Made by a program: the position numbers and the translations under genes
In this document: piece by piece, positions 45,179-54,090 of the stretch
Position numbering within the stretch: the first letter of the stretch is position 1
How the letters are laid out: every line of letters starts with the position of its first letter
Source: Nostoc sp. CENA543
GTDB lineage: Bacteria > Cyanobacteriota > Cyanobacteriia > Cyanobacteriales > Nostocaceae
Direction of reading: 5' to 3'
Length of the DNA stretch: 64,000 nt
NCBI RefSeq assembly: GCF_002896875.1
Contig: NZ_CP023278.1
Coordinates: 434,001-498,000, forward strand
The notes under the pieces: generated by a model
Told to the model about the DNA's origin: nothing
Database searches by the model: none
Seen by the model: only the letters and a program-made list of their open reading frames with translations

Positions 45179-45994
45179 ATGAAAACCCAAAATATATTCA
45201 CATCTGTAGTGCTGGCTTTGAGTGCATCTGTAGCTATGTCTAACTCTGCTAAAGCTGGTACCTTCGTCACTAACTTTAGCCCTAGTCCTGTGACTGATCC
45301 TACAGCAGATATCATCCTAAATTCTATTATTCGGAACGATGGGAGGATGATCAGTGACTTTCAATTAGTTACTTCTGTTAACATCATCAAAAACGGAGGA
45401 GTTTCAGGCACCGTTAGTACAGACAAAGGTGATACAGCTACTTCCCCTGGTTTTAATCCCAACGAAAACCCTTCAGCCAGAGAAATTGCAGCATACTTAG
45501 GTAATAACAACTTAAACAATATTATCGATAGTGAAGATAAGGGTGAGTTTGAGCTTGATGTATTTTTCGATAGCGCAGTTCTCTCAGACAATACTGCAAC
45601 AGACAGTTTCTTCTTCTGGGAACGAGGACTCAATAGCTCTATTCAACTGCAAGCACTTGATGAGAGAGGTAATCTAATTGGTAATGCTTTTACTATAGAT
45701 AAGTCATTGTGGGAGTTTGCTGGTTTCCAGATTAAGACAACAGAAATTACTCAAGCTCAAAATGTAGGTGCTTTTGGGGTGAGCTTTGGTAATTTGGGAT
45801 TAACTAGCGGAACTTTAGTCAGTGGCTTGAAATTAATCGCTTTTAACAGTTTTAACGGCCCCGATTTTAAGCTACTTGCTCATACTTCTTTGTGCTGCAC
45901 ACCCATACCTGAACCTGCCACAATGATGGGATTAGGTGCAGTAGCTGGGCTGATGTTAATGTGCCGTCGTCAAATTAGAATTAAAAAAATATAA
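45179..45994 (+). CDS. PEP-CTERM sorting-domain protein (paralogue B)
   Basis: A 271-residue paralogue of the 41557 gene, with about the same domain plan. The ATG at 45179 (MKTQNIFTSVVLALSASVAM) aligns with the paralogue's start; the TTG four codons upstream adds only MPQP. The signal peptide cuts near AKA, and the C-terminus IPEPATMMGLGAVAGLMLMC plus RRQ is the exosortase signal. A CC pair precedes the PEP motif (LCCTPIPEP), absent from paralogue A. It probably has the same envelope or matrix destination. Confidence 0.85.
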   Translation: MKTQNIFTSVVLALSASVAMSNSAKAGTFVTNFSPSPVTDPTADIILNSIIRNDGRMISDFQLVTSVNIIKNGGVSGTVSTDKGDTATSPGFNPNENPSAREIAAYLGNNNLNNIIDSEDKGEFELDVFFDSAVLSDNTATDSFFFWERGLNSSIQLQALDERGNLIGNAFTIDKSLWEFAGFQIKTTEITQAQNVGAFGVSFGNLGLTSGTLVSGLKLIAFNSFNGPDFKLLAHTSLCCTPIPEPATMMGLGAVAGLMLMCRRQIRIKKI

Positions 45995-46059
45995 GAGTAT
46001 AAAGACTACGCAAGAATAAGCTTTGTGCTTTCATAAAAAACCTCACGGAAGCTTGGAAA

Positions 46060-46080
46060 CCCAGTGGCTTTAGCCCTGGG
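46060..46080. repeat. Hairpin with GGCTTTAGCC core (possible left end of the tnpB element)
   Basis: CCCAG-T-GGCT-TT-AGCC-CTGGG folds into a hairpin with one bulge. Its core is identical to the hairpin in the 3' end of tnpB (48893-48913, AGCGA-C-GGCT-TT-AGCC-TCGCT). This suggests it is the left end of the IS200/IS605-type element into which the IS4-type element was inserted. Confidence 0.5.
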
Positions 46081-46137
46081 AGGAAAAGCGACTCGGCAGG
46101 CATAAGAGGTGCTGTGTCCATGTATTGATTCATCAAT

Positions 46138-47630
46138 ACTTTCGCTGTATAGTGTTATTTATAGCAATACCGTTGCCAAAATAAGAGCATGAAGAGGTAG
46201 GGCGTTTCGTAGTAGAGTTATTGTCTCTCACAACGACAACTCAAAAACCACTACTCGCCCATGCCCAATATCTTATCACTCCTGCAATGCCTGCTACCGC
46301 AAATAAACGCGACAACGATGCGGCAATTGAACCAAATTATCCTGGCAATGTTAGCGATGAGTGGTAGAGTCACGATGTTGGGAATTGCCCGTTGGACAAG
46401 TACAGGTGGTAGCTATCGGACAATGGGGAGATTTTTCTCGACAGTAATACCTTGGGCAACATTGTTTTGGCTGTTTTTTCGGAAACATTTGTGGCGAGAG
46501 AGGGATGTTTATTTGCTGGCAGGAGATGAAGTTGTAGTTAGTAAATCTGGTAAAGAAACTTACGGGGTAGACAGATTTTTTTCGAGCCTGACTAGTAAAC
46601 CAATTAATGGTTTATCTTTCTTCGTATTGTCATTAGTAAGTGTGTCAGGAAGACAGTCATTTCCAATTCAGATAGAACAGGTAATCAAAAGTGATACCCA
46701 AATAAATAGTACCTTACCAATCAAAAAAAAAGAATCTCAAGAGAAAAGTGGAAGGGGACGACCAAAAGGCAGTAAAAATAAAAACAAAACCGAAGTGATA
46801 TTAACATCTGAACTATTACTAATCAAAAAGATGATTAACTCACTATTCGAGCTAGTAGCTAACTTTATCCCCTTGACGTACTTGGTAGTAGATGGTCATT
46901 TTGGTAACAACAATGCTTTGCAGATGGCACGACAAGTTAAGTTACACATAATTTCCAAGTTGCGCCACGATTCAGCATTATACATCCCTTACGAAAATCC
47001 CAACTCGAATAAACGTTCTCGTCGTAAATACGGTGACAAGTTAGACTATCGTAATATACCTGAGAAATATTTGTGTAAAAGTGATATTGAGGATGGCATT
47101 CTTTCCTGTATTTATCAAGCTACTCTTCTTCACAAAGAATTTGCTCAGTCTCTGAATGTGGTTATTTTAGTTAAAACTAATCTTAAAACCAATACAAGTA
47201 GCCATGTGATTTTATTTTCCAGCGACTTGGATTTGAAGGCTGATAAAATTATTGACTATTACAAGCTGCGTTTCCAAATTGAGTTTAATTTTCGGGATGC
47301 CAAGCAATTTTGGGGTTTAGAGGATTTTATGAATCTGAGCCAAACTGCTGTGACTAATGCGGCTAATCTCGCATTCTTTATGGTTAATTTATCTCATCAT
47401 CTTCTGGCTGATTTTCGTAAACATAATCCTGGTTCTGGCATTATTGACCTGAAAGCTTATTACCGTGGTTTTCGATATGTTCATGAAATTTTAAAAATGC
47501 TTCCCGAAAAACCTGAGCCGATTTTATTAGCTCAAATTTTTGCCAAGATTACTTCTTTGGGACGTATTCATCCCATTTCTGGTGGCATTGAACCCTCGTA
47601 AATTGGCTAAGGTATTGTTATAGCGAAAGT
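46138..47630 (+). mobile_element. IS4-type insertion sequence
   Basis: One transposase gene is flanked by imperfect inverted repeats: ACTTTCGCT at 46138-46146 and AGCGAAAGT at 47622-47630 outside, and TATAGCAATACC at 46160 matching GGTATTGTTATA at 47611 inside. The left arm has about 14 extra bases between these two parts, so the exact left boundary is uncertain. A clear target duplication is not seen. The element ends seven bases before the tnpB start. Confidence 0.7.
46261..47601 (+). CDS. IS4-family DDE transposase
   Basis: A 446-residue cut-and-paste transposase. The DDE residues are recognisable: Asp in LLAGDEVVVSKSGK near residue 83, Asp in TYLVVDGHFGNN near 210, and the YREK signature YYKLRFQIEFNFRDAKQFWG near residue 335. 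A basic GRGRPKGSKNKNK segment near residue 165 looks like an AT-hook. The gene is intact, with no frameshift. It fits an IS4/IS701-type family; the exact subgroup is not decided. Confidence 0.85.
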   Translation: MPNILSLLQCLLPQINATTMRQLNQIILAMLAMSGRVTMLGIARWTSTGGSYRTMGRFFSTVIPWATLFWLFFRKHLWRERDVYLLAGDEVVVSKSGKETYGVDRFFSSLTSKPINGLSFFVLSLVSVSGRQSFPIQIEQVIKSDTQINSTLPIKKKESQEKSGRGRPKGSKNKNKTEVILTSELLLIKKMINSLFELVANFIPLTYLVVDGHFGNNNALQMARQVKLHIISKLRHDSALYIPYENPNSNKRSRRKYGDKLDYRNIPEKYLCKSDIEDGILSCIYQATLLHKEFAQSLNVVILVKTNLKTNTSSHVILFSSDLDLKADKIIDYYKLRFQIEFNFRDAKQFWGLEDFMNLSQTAVTNAANLAFFMVNLSHHLLADFRKHNPGSGIIDLKAYYRGFRYVHEILKMLPEKPEPILLAQIFAKITSLGRIHPISGGIEPS

Positions 47631-47636
47631 TATTTT

Positions 47637-48929
47637 ATGTACCTGACGCAAAAGAACCAAATCAGAGAACTAAATAAGTCTGAATTTGTCGCTCTGCGCG
47701 AGTTGTGCCGACTGAGTAAGAACCTATATAACGTAGGTTTGTACACAGTCAGGCAATACTTTTTTCAGGAACGTAAACACTTGCGTTACGAGTCTGCCTA
47801 CCATCTGTGCAAAACCAATGAAAACTACAAATTTCTCAATACAGATATTGCACAGCAAACATTGAAAGTAGTAGACAGAACCTTTAAAAGCTTCTATGGA
47901 TTGATTAGTGCTTTTAAAAGTGGAAGTTATCAACAAAAAGTAAAGCTTCCCAATTACCTGCCGAAAGATGGTTATTTCTTGCTGATAATTCCTAGAATTG
48001 TTATTAAAGATGCAAAGTTTCGGATTCCCATGTCCAATGCTTTTAGAAAGCAATTTGGAGAGGTTTGGATTCCATTCCCAAAAAGACTTGACATCAATCA
48101 AATTAAGGAAGTTAGGATTCACCCAAAATACAATGCTAGGTATTTTGAGGTTGAATTTATCAGCGAAATTGAACCAGAACCCATAGAGTTGAAAACTGAC
48201 GATGCTCTTAGTATTGATTTGGGAGTAGATAATCTTGCAGCTTGTGTTGACACCAATGGGGCATCCTTTCTTGTGGATGGTAAACCAATTAAAGCTATTA
48301 ACCAGTGGTTCAACAAACGTAATGCCCAATTGCAATCTGTTAAAGATAAACAAGGGATTAAAAGTATCACTAATCAACAGGTGAAACTTTTGGCAAAACG
48401 TAATAGCCAAGTTAGGGATTACTTAAACAAAACAGCACGATTTATTGTTAATCACTGCATCCAGAATCAGATTGCTAACTTGATTGTTGGGTATAACCCT
48501 GGCATCAAGCAAGAAATCAATATTGGTGGACGCAATAACCAAAACTTTGTCCAGATACCTTTTCACAGCTTACGTTTTAAATTGAAAGCAATGTGTCAAA
48601 GGTATGGTTTGAAATACATTGAACAGGAAGAATCGTACACCAGCAAGGCTAGTGCCGTCGATGGTGATGAAATACCTGTTTACAATGCCGACAATCCCAA
48701 GGAATACCAGTTTTCTGGTAAACGAATTAAACGGGGATTGTATAGAACCAAGAATGGGCATTTAGTTAACAGCGATCTGAATGGATCTCTTAACATTGGA
48801 ATTAAAAGTAAGCACAAAGGTTTTACCAGAGTGTCTAGAGCTGCATTGACCCAGCCTAGAAGGATTAATCTTCTTAAATTGGAGAAGTGGAGAGCGACGG
48901 CTTTAGCCTCGCTCGGAACAACTTCTTAG
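47637..48929 (+). CDS. tnpB: TnpB-like RNA-guided nuclease (IS200/IS605 OrfB), divergent active site
   Basis: A 430-residue protein with the RuvC-I motif LSIDLGVDNLAACV (Asp194) and RuvC-III motif NSDLNGSLNIGIK (Asp380). The expected RuvC-II Glu position is LIVGYNPGIKQE, where the usual Glu is Gly285; Glu331 or Glu332 in EQEESYTSK may replace it. The four-Cys zinc finger of most TnpB proteins is missing between EESYTSK and the last motif. No tnpA is present, so the element cannot move alone. Its 5' side is cut by the IS4-type element, so its promoter may be lost or supplied by that IS. Confidence 0.85.
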   Translation: MYLTQKNQIRELNKSEFVALRELCRLSKNLYNVGLYTVRQYFFQERKHLRYESAYHLCKTNENYKFLNTDIAQQTLKVVDRTFKSFYGLISAFKSGSYQQKVKLPNYLPKDGYFLLIIPRIVIKDAKFRIPMSNAFRKQFGEVWIPFPKRLDINQIKEVRIHPKYNARYFEVEFISEIEPEPIELKTDDALSIDLGVDNLAACVDTNGASFLVDGKPIKAINQWFNKRNAQLQSVKDKQGIKSITNQQVKLLAKRNSQVRDYLNKTARFIVNHCIQNQIANLIVGYNPGIKQEINIGGRNNQNFVQIPFHSLRFKLKAMCQRYGLKYIEQEESYTSKASAVDGDEIPVYNADNPKEYQFSGKRIKRGLYRTKNGHLVNSDLNGSLNIGIKSKHKGFTRVSRAALTQPRRINLLKLEKWRATALASLGTTS

Positions 48930-48982
48930 AATCCCCTGACTTTCCGAATAAATGAGCAAAGCGAAATTTATTCAGTCAGGGG
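48893..48982 (+). ncRNA. Candidate omega-RNA / right-end region of the tnpB element
   Basis: TnpB elements encode a guide RNA that overlaps the tnpB 3' end and the right end. Here, a hairpin with GGCTTTAGCC core (48893-48913) is followed by a long hairpin at 48933-48982: CCCCTGACT/AGTCAGGGG and GAATAAAT/ATTTATTC stems with a TTCC bulge. The guide would start just beyond 48982. No T-run makes a terminator unlikely. The extent is inferred from family knowledge. Confidence 0.45.
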
Positions 48983-49020
48983 AGTGTCAACTTGCGTAAG
49001 TTCTAAAAGAGCTATTCAAC

Positions 49021-49677
49021 TCAATGCACAGATTTTTGGGCTTCAGTAGCGATCGCTTCTACTTCATCATTCACCAACCCTGCCAAAATAGATTGAGATT
49101 CTGCACCGCCCAACTGCGTCAAAGCCTGTACCACCCTGTAACGAATTTGCCAATCAGGATCAGTTGCATAAGCTGCTAACAAAGGAACTGCTTGGATATC
49201 TCCTAATTCTCCCAAAGAACTAATCGCCGCAGTTTTAACTAATTCCACCTCTGAATTTAGTGCTTCCTTGAGTAGTTCTAGCCCTCGTGGATCACCGAGT
49301 TCTCCTAGAGTAGCAATAATACTGAATTGGACGAGCCACTCAGAGGTTGTGTGATAAAGCTGCTGTAAATCTTCAAAAGCCGACTGTAACTTCAGCGCGC
49401 CTAAGCAATCGGCGGCGGCGGCTTGTACATCAGCCTCTGGATCTTTTAATAGGCTACGCAATAAATCCAAAGATAAATCTAAATCCTGAGTACCAAGAGT
49501 ATCTAATTGACTGACTGCTGAATAGCGAACACGAGAGTTACTATCACCTACAGCAACCTGTACTAATTCAAAAGCATTTGTCGGTTCAAGTTCACGGATT
49601 TGATTCACAGCTCGCAAGCGATCGCCCAAATCCTCAGAATTGAGCAATTGTCTTACAGACTCAGGAGTTACACTCAT
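49021..49677 (-). CDS. HEAT-repeat protein, NblB-like
   Basis: A 218-residue all-helical protein made of about six HEAT/PBS-lyase-type repeats, e.g. DSNSRVRYSAVSQLDTLG, DPEADVQAAAADCLGALK and DPDWQIRYRVVQALTQLG. The length and order match NblB, which binds phycobilisomes and is needed for their degradation in nutrient stress. HEAT lyase-like relatives share the repeats, so the NblB name is probable rather than certain. It is followed on the same strand by a CBS-domain gene starting 500 bp upstream, with 41 bp between them, suggesting a short operon. Confidence 0.75.
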   Translation of the reverse strand: MSVTPESVRQLLNSEDLGDRLRAVNQIRELEPTNAFELVQVAVGDSNSRVRYSAVSQLDTLGTQDLDLSLDLLRSLLKDPEADVQAAAADCLGALKLQSAFEDLQQLYHTTSEWLVQFSIIATLGELGDPRGLELLKEALNSEVELVKTAAISSLGELGDIQAVPLLAAYATDPDWQIRYRVVQALTQLGGAESQSILAGLVNDEVEAIATEAQKSVH

Positions 49678-49718
49678 TTAATTACCTTAATTTGTCAAAT
49701 TTTAAAAAAAGCCAAAAA

Positions 49719-50177
49719 TCAACTATTAGCCATAGCACGAACAATGTCACCACGAGTCAAAATCCCTATGATTTTACCCATGTTGTCGATGACAGGTAAA
49801 CGATGAACATTGCGATCGTGCATAATTTGCGCTGCTTGTTGTAAAGTCTTATCAGCAGTAATAGTCACAGGATTTTTACTCATCACTTCACCAACAGTTT
49901 GTCCTAAAGCTTTATGCAGATCACGTTCATAAGCAGCAGGATTTTTCAAATAGATCACACTATCCAGAAACATGACATAAGCCGGAGGCGTTATACCACT
50001 TGCTTGCCACATCAAATCTGTCTCTGAGATAATGCCTATCAACTTACCAACATCATCTACAACAGGTAGCCCACTGATACGTCGTTCTGCCAGAATGTGG
50101 ATTGCTTCTTGAAGTGGAGTTTCTGGCCGGACAACAATTGGCTCAGGACTCATTATATCGGCAACGATTTGAGGCAT
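49719..50177 (-). CDS. CBS-domain pair protein
   Basis: A 152-residue protein built of two CBS domains (IMSPEPIVVRPETPLQEAIH and VMSKNPVTITADKTLQQAAQ), each ending in GI(I)S/LTR-D motifs, which sense adenosine nucleotides. The ATG at 50175-50177 (MPQIVADIMSPEP) is the natural start; an upstream GTG adds eight residues. Between the CBS domains lies a 36-residue insert (PPAYVMFLDSVIYLKNPA) found in cyanobacterial members. Partner enzyme is unknown. It probably shares a transcript with the NblB-like gene. Confidence 0.88.
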   Translation of the reverse strand: MPQIVADIMSPEPIVVRPETPLQEAIHILAERRISGLPVVDDVGKLIGIISETDLMWQASGITPPAYVMFLDSVIYLKNPAAYERDLHKALGQTVGEVMSKNPVTITADKTLQQAAQIMHDRNVHRLPVIDNMGKIIGILTRGDIVRAMANS

Positions 50178-50270
50178 TGACTTGCTTACACCCTCGATCA
50201 CAGTCTCTGCAAATATTGTAAAAAATTCAGTGCCTTAACCCGACTCAGTTAATACATTGTTACGGTCGTA

Positions 50271-50396
50271 GTCATTAGTCATTAGTCATTAGTCATTAGT
50301 CATTAGTGTTTCCTCCCTCCTGCCTTGTCCCCAGTCCCCAACCCCCAGCCCCCAATCACTCTTCAATTTTGAATTTTGAATTTTGAATTTTGAATT
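50271..50396. repeat. Tandem heptamers GTCATTA (x5) and GAATTTT (x4)
   Basis: Five GTCATTA units at 50271-50305 and a run of GAATTTT units at 50364-50396 separate the CBS gene from the Nudix gene. They are typical short tandem repeats of filamentous cyanobacteria. Confidence 0.9.
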
Positions 50397-50412
50397 GATG
50401 AGTCCCCAATCC

Positions 50413-50829
50413 CTATTCCCTACTCCCTTTCAATGCAGCGATAATTTGACCATTGGCTTGGGGAAAAGCAAATTGTTCTAATTCATCTAAACTCACCCAG
50501 CGCACTTCATCACACTCTAAAGGCTGAGGGACACCTGCAACTAGGTGGCAGTGATGGACTGTCAATGTGACGCGTAAATGAGTATAGGTGTGGTCAATAG
50601 TGATCAAATGTTCTCCTACCGTCACCAATACTCCTAGTTCCTCGTAAATCTCCCTTTTGATACAGTCTTCTACTGTTTCACCAGGTTCGACCTTACCACC
50701 AGGAAATTCCCATAAACCCCCCATTGCGCCTTCCTGGCGACGACGATCAATTAAAATCTGTTCTTGATCATTCCAAATTACGGCCACACCGATAATTTTA
50801 TGTGGTGGTAGAGTCGTCATCATGTTCAT
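50413..50829 (-). CDS. Nudix hydrolase, MutT-like
   Basis: A 138-residue protein. The Nudix box GGKVEPGETVEDCIKREIYE followed by ELGV is complete (G-x5-E-x7-REVxEExGU pattern). Its length and the WEFPGGK lead-in match MutT enzymes that remove oxidised dGTP or other nucleoside diphosphate derivatives. Substrate is not provable from sequence. The start could be the first or the third Met codon (MNMMTTLPPHKIIGVAV); both are within four codons. Tandem repeats lie downstream. Confidence 0.9.
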   Translation of the reverse strand: MNMMTTLPPHKIIGVAVIWNDQEQILIDRRRQEGAMGGLWEFPGGKVEPGETVEDCIKREIYEELGVLVTVGEHLITIDHTYTHLRVTLTVHHCHLVAGVPQPLECDEVRWVSLDELEQFAFPQANGQIIAALKGSRE

Positions 50830-51138
50830 ATTGCTTTATTATGAGTGATTGACTATTAACTATTGACAAATAACAAAACTCGGCAGATCTATAGGATATC
50901 TACCGAGTTTTTACTTATTTTAAAATATAAACTGTCGAAAATTTATCTAAAGGTTTACTTAAGTCATTGCTGACGAACAAGAAGCGTTAGCCTTGGAGAC
51001 GCTGCTGACTCTGCCAAAGTTGCTAACGCTTGTGTAATCATTTGGTAATTTGGGAAGGTTGGCTGTGAGAATTCCGTATGAAACTGCTGTTCGATATTTT
51101 TTGAGTAACTTCACTAGGATTTACTCAAGATGAAATAA
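50830..51138. other. Intergenic region with a terminator
   Basis: This 309-bp stretch follows the DUF760 gene (minus strand) and precedes the Nudix gene. It holds the hairpin at 50875-50913 and, further right, GAAGCGTTAGCC and TTGCTAACGC repeats. No gene is seen. A transcript from the DUF760 promoter would cross it before terminating. Confidence 0.55.
50875..50913 (-). terminator. Intrinsic terminator after the DUF760 gene
   Basis: AAAACTCGG-c-AGAT pairs with ATCT-a-CCGAGTTTT. On the minus strand the 3' arm runs into TTTTG, and on the plus strand into TTTTTAC, so it may serve both directions. Confidence 0.75.
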
Positions 51139-51483
51139 CTATTCATCATCGTGATGACTACTTTCAGTACCTTGCATCACCTTTTCAAAGCTCATTCTTT
51201 GTTCGGCATTTCGCAAGAAATAACCACTAATCATGGCTGACGCTAGCAACCGTCCCAAGTTTTCCCGACTAGTTGTAATAGTAACATCAAAGTGTTCCGA
51301 AGGCAGATTCCCCAACAGTCCGATAATATTGCGCTCCATGACTTGAAAAACTTCAGGAGAGGTGGGTTTGGATAGCTGGCTAACTGTTTCTGGGTTCAAA
51401 GACTTCACATATTGCCACAGTAAATTGCCTGTTTCTGATTCGCTATCAAAAAATTCTGAAACTCGGTTAGATGGGTTACTCAC
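51139..51483 (-). CDS. DUF760 family protein
   Basis: A 114-residue protein. LWQYVKSLNPETVSQLSKPT then VFQVMERNIIGLLGNLPSEHFDV is the DUF760 signature, shared by cyanobacteria and chloroplasts. TSRENLGRLLASAMISGYFL near residue 78 is a conserved helix. The function is not established. A 440-bp gap separates it from gmd, which runs the other way. Confidence 0.88.
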   Translation of the reverse strand: MSNPSNRVSEFFDSESETGNLLWQYVKSLNPETVSQLSKPTSPEVFQVMERNIIGLLGNLPSEHFDVTITTSRENLGRLLASAMISGYFLRNAEQRMSFEKVMQGTESSHHDDE

Positions 51484-51924
51484 TTTGTACCTCCGGTACT
51501 ACCAATGTTTGGATATGTTGTTAGCAAACTAATGAGGCTTAAATCTATGTCCTACCTGACTTAACTGGCGATTGAGTGTTCCTGTCAACTAATGTAACAA
51601 GTTAATTGGCGATTGGGAGTAGTTGTAACCGTACAGCTTACATGGGATTTTCTCGCCTCAAAAACTCCATAATCAGTTAGGAATATGGCGCAGCATAGCT
51701 TAAATCTGACAATTTTAATTATACTAAGTAGTAAATTTTAAGCCCAGTACATTCAGTGTTACACTAGATGACTAATTTGCTAATTTTCAGTATATTTATT
51801 TACGTTCAACTTCTCCTGTTTTGAAAGTTAGTAGGTTTCCCATTAGGCGATTTGGCAATTAGCTGCTAGGTTGTGTAAATTGGCCTGAATATTATGTTAC
51901 AGGGAAAAAAGGAATCAAGAGAGC
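51484..51924. other. Divergent intergenic region between the DUF760 gene and gmd
   Basis: The 441 bp must hold promoters for both genes. GCGATTGGG-type short repeats appear (TTGGCGATT twice near 51605), and the half nearest gmd is A/T-rich. No ORF and no convincing NtcA or -10 site was found by eye. Confidence 0.45.
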
Positions 51925-53004
51925 ATGGCGCAAAACAAAACTGCCTTAATCACTGGTATTACTGGTCAAGATGGTTCATATCTGAGCGAGTTTTTACTAG
52001 AGCAAGGCTACGAGGTACATGGCATCATTCGCCGGACTTCTACTTTTAATACAGATCGGATTGATCACATATATGAAGACCCCCACAAAGAAGGTGTCAA
52101 ATTATTTCTGCATTACGGTGATTTGACGGATGGGACAACTCTGCGTCGGATTTTAGAAGAAGTCCAGCCTACAGAAATTTATAACTTGGGCGCGCAGTCT
52201 CATGTGCGGGTGAGTTTTGATTCACCCGAATATACTGTAGATGCTGTGGGCATGGGAACATTGCGACTACTAGAAGCCATCCGAGACTATCAAAGACGTA
52301 CAGGGATTGAAGTCCGCTTTTATCAAGCGGGTTCTTCCGAAATGTATGGTTTGGTACAAGCAGTACCCCAAAGTGAAACTACACCTTTTTACCCTCGTAG
52401 TCCCTATGCTTGTGCTAAAGTTTACGCTCACTGGCAAACGGTGAACTATCGTGAATCCTATGGAATGTTTGCGTGCAATGGTATTTTATTTAACCATGAA
52501 TCACCGCGTCGGGGTGAAACTTTTGTAACTCGTAAAATTACGAGAGCCGTAGCACAGATTGTAGCTGGCAAACAGAAAAAGCTATACATGGGTAATCTAG
52601 ATGCTAAAAGAGATTGGGGCTATGCTAAAGATTATGTCCGCGCTATGTGGCTAATGCTACAAAAAGAAAAAGCAGATGATTATGTCATTGCCACTGGGGA
52701 AACTCACTCAGTGAAAGAATTCTTAGAACTAGCGTTTAATTATGTCAATCTGAATTGGCAAGATTACGTAGAATTTGATGAACGCTATCTGCGTCCGGCA
52801 GAAGTAGATTTATTAATTGGTGATGCTACTAAAGCAAAGGAAAAATTGGGTTGGCAACCTTCAGTGACTTTTCCAGAGTTAGTAGCACTAATGGTAGAAG
52901 CAGATTTACAAGCTATCGGTCAAACTTCACCTAACGGTAATGCTTCACACCTACCTCAAGATATTGCTACTATTCGTCAAGAACTAGGCGCACTCCACTT
53001 TTGA
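51925..53004 (+). CDS. gmd: GDP-mannose 4,6-dehydratase
   Basis: A 359-residue extended SDR enzyme that makes GDP-4-keto-6-deoxymannose. [17 protein letters not shown] is the NADP-binding loop with the Gmd-specific GQDGSYL, and the catalytic YACAK is near residue 162 with Ser/Glu in [25 protein letters not shown] is a Gmd hallmark that binds GDP-mannose. The start is an ATG with GGAATCAAGAG upstream. fcl follows after 24 bp, so both form a GDP-fucose operon that can supply fucosyl or related sugars to the glycosyltransferases. Confidence 0.97.
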   Translation: MAQNKTALITGITGQDGSYLSEFLLEQGYEVHGIIRRTSTFNTDRIDHIYEDPHKEGVKLFLHYGDLTDGTTLRRILEEVQPTEIYNLGAQSHVRVSFDSPEYTVDAVGMGTLRLLEAIRDYQRRTGIEVRFYQAGSSEMYGLVQAVPQSETTPFYPRSPYACAKVYAHWQTVNYRESYGMFACNGILFNHESPRRGETFVTRKITRAVAQIVAGKQKKLYMGNLDAKRDWGYAKDYVRAMWLMLQKEKADDYVIATGETHSVKEFLELAFNYVNLNWQDYVEFDERYLRPAEVDLLIGDATKAKEKLGWQPSVTFPELVALMVEADLQAIGQTSPNGNASHLPQDIATIRQELGALHF

Positions 53005-53028
53005 TCAATTCTTGCTAAGGATAAAAAT

Positions 53029-53973
53029 ATGACTGCCTTAGAACTGAAAAATAAACGGATTCTCGTTACTGGTGGAGCAGGGTTTTTAGGCCGTCAGGTG
53101 ATAGATCAGCTGTGCAAATCTGGGGCTGATTTGGCTAAGATTACTGTACCGCGATCGCGCGAATTAGATTTACGCGTTCTCGAAAATTGCCAACGGGCAG
53201 TAGATCACCAAGATATCGTCATCCACTTAGCGGCTCATGTTGGTGGTATCGGTCTAAACCGCGAAAAACCTGCGGAGTTATTCTACGATAACTTGATCAT
53301 GGGGACGCAGTTAATTCATGCTGCTCATCAAGGCGGTGTGGAAAAGTTCGTCTGCGTCGGGACTATCTGTGCTTATCCCAAATTTACCCCAGTCCCATTT
53401 AAAGAAGAAGACTTGTGGAACGGGTATCCAGAAGAAACCAATGCTCCCTATGGGGTGGCAAAAAAAGCACTTTTAGTACAGTTGCAATCTTATCGTCAGC
53501 AGTATGGCTTTAACGGGATTTATTTACTACCTGTAAATCTATACGGGCCTGAAGATAACTTTGACCCTGGTAGTTCCCATGTTATCCCCGCCTTAATTCG
53601 CAAAGTTTACGAAGCTCAAGTTAGGGGAGATAAACAACTACCAGTTTGGGGTGACGGTAGTCCTACCCGCGAATTTTTGTATTCAGAAGATGCCGCACGC
53701 GGTATTGTCATGGGTACACAATTCTATAACGACTCTGAACCAGTAAATTTGGGAACGGGTTCGGAAATTTCCATCCGCGATTTAGTCACCTTAATTTGTG
53801 AACTGATGGAATTTGAAGGTGAAATCATCTGGGAAACAGACAAACCCAACGGTCAACCCCGGCGTTGTCTGGATACAGAAAGAGCTAAACAGGCTTTTAA
53901 TTTCACTGCTCAAATAGATTTCCGACAAGGTTTGAAGAATACTATTGATTGGTATCGTCAAAATGCTGCATAG
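53029..53973 (+). CDS. fcl: GDP-L-fucose synthase
   Basis: A 314-residue SDR epimerase-reductase that converts GDP-4-keto-6-deoxymannose to GDP-L-fucose. The NADP loop is [12 protein letters not shown], the catalytic YGVAKK is near residue 143, with Ser/Cys in VGTICAYP, and the family motif [10 protein letters not shown] is near residue 185. Length is normal. It lies 24 bp after gmd on the same strand. After the stop come GGGCATGGGGCATT-type heptamer repeats. Confidence 0.96.
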   Translation: MTALELKNKRILVTGGAGFLGRQVIDQLCKSGADLAKITVPRSRELDLRVLENCQRAVDHQDIVIHLAAHVGGIGLNREKPAELFYDNLIMGTQLIHAAHQGGVEKFVCVGTICAYPKFTPVPFKEEDLWNGYPEETNAPYGVAKKALLVQLQSYRQQYGFNGIYLLPVNLYGPEDNFDPGSSHVIPALIRKVYEAQVRGDKQLPVWGDGSPTREFLYSEDAARGIVMGTQFYNDSEPVNLGTGSEISIRDLVTLICELMEFEGEIIWETDKPNGQPRRCLDTERAKQAFNFTAQIDFRQGLKNTIDWYRQNAA

Positions 53974-54090
53974 GGCATAGGGCATTGGGCATGGGGCATT
54001 GGGCATGGGGCATTGGGTAATTACCCTACCCTCCTTTCCCTACTCCCAATCCCCAATCCCCAGTCCCCAGTCCCTTTTCCCTCTATTTAC

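Noticed and set aside
47724-48410. 228-residue minus-strand frame in tnpB
   Set aside because: Antisense to the conserved RuvC region; no start context or family motif.
48933-48982. Intrinsic terminator after tnpB
   Set aside because: The hairpin is strong but no T-run follows on either strand; a right-end or guide-RNA structure is a better fit.
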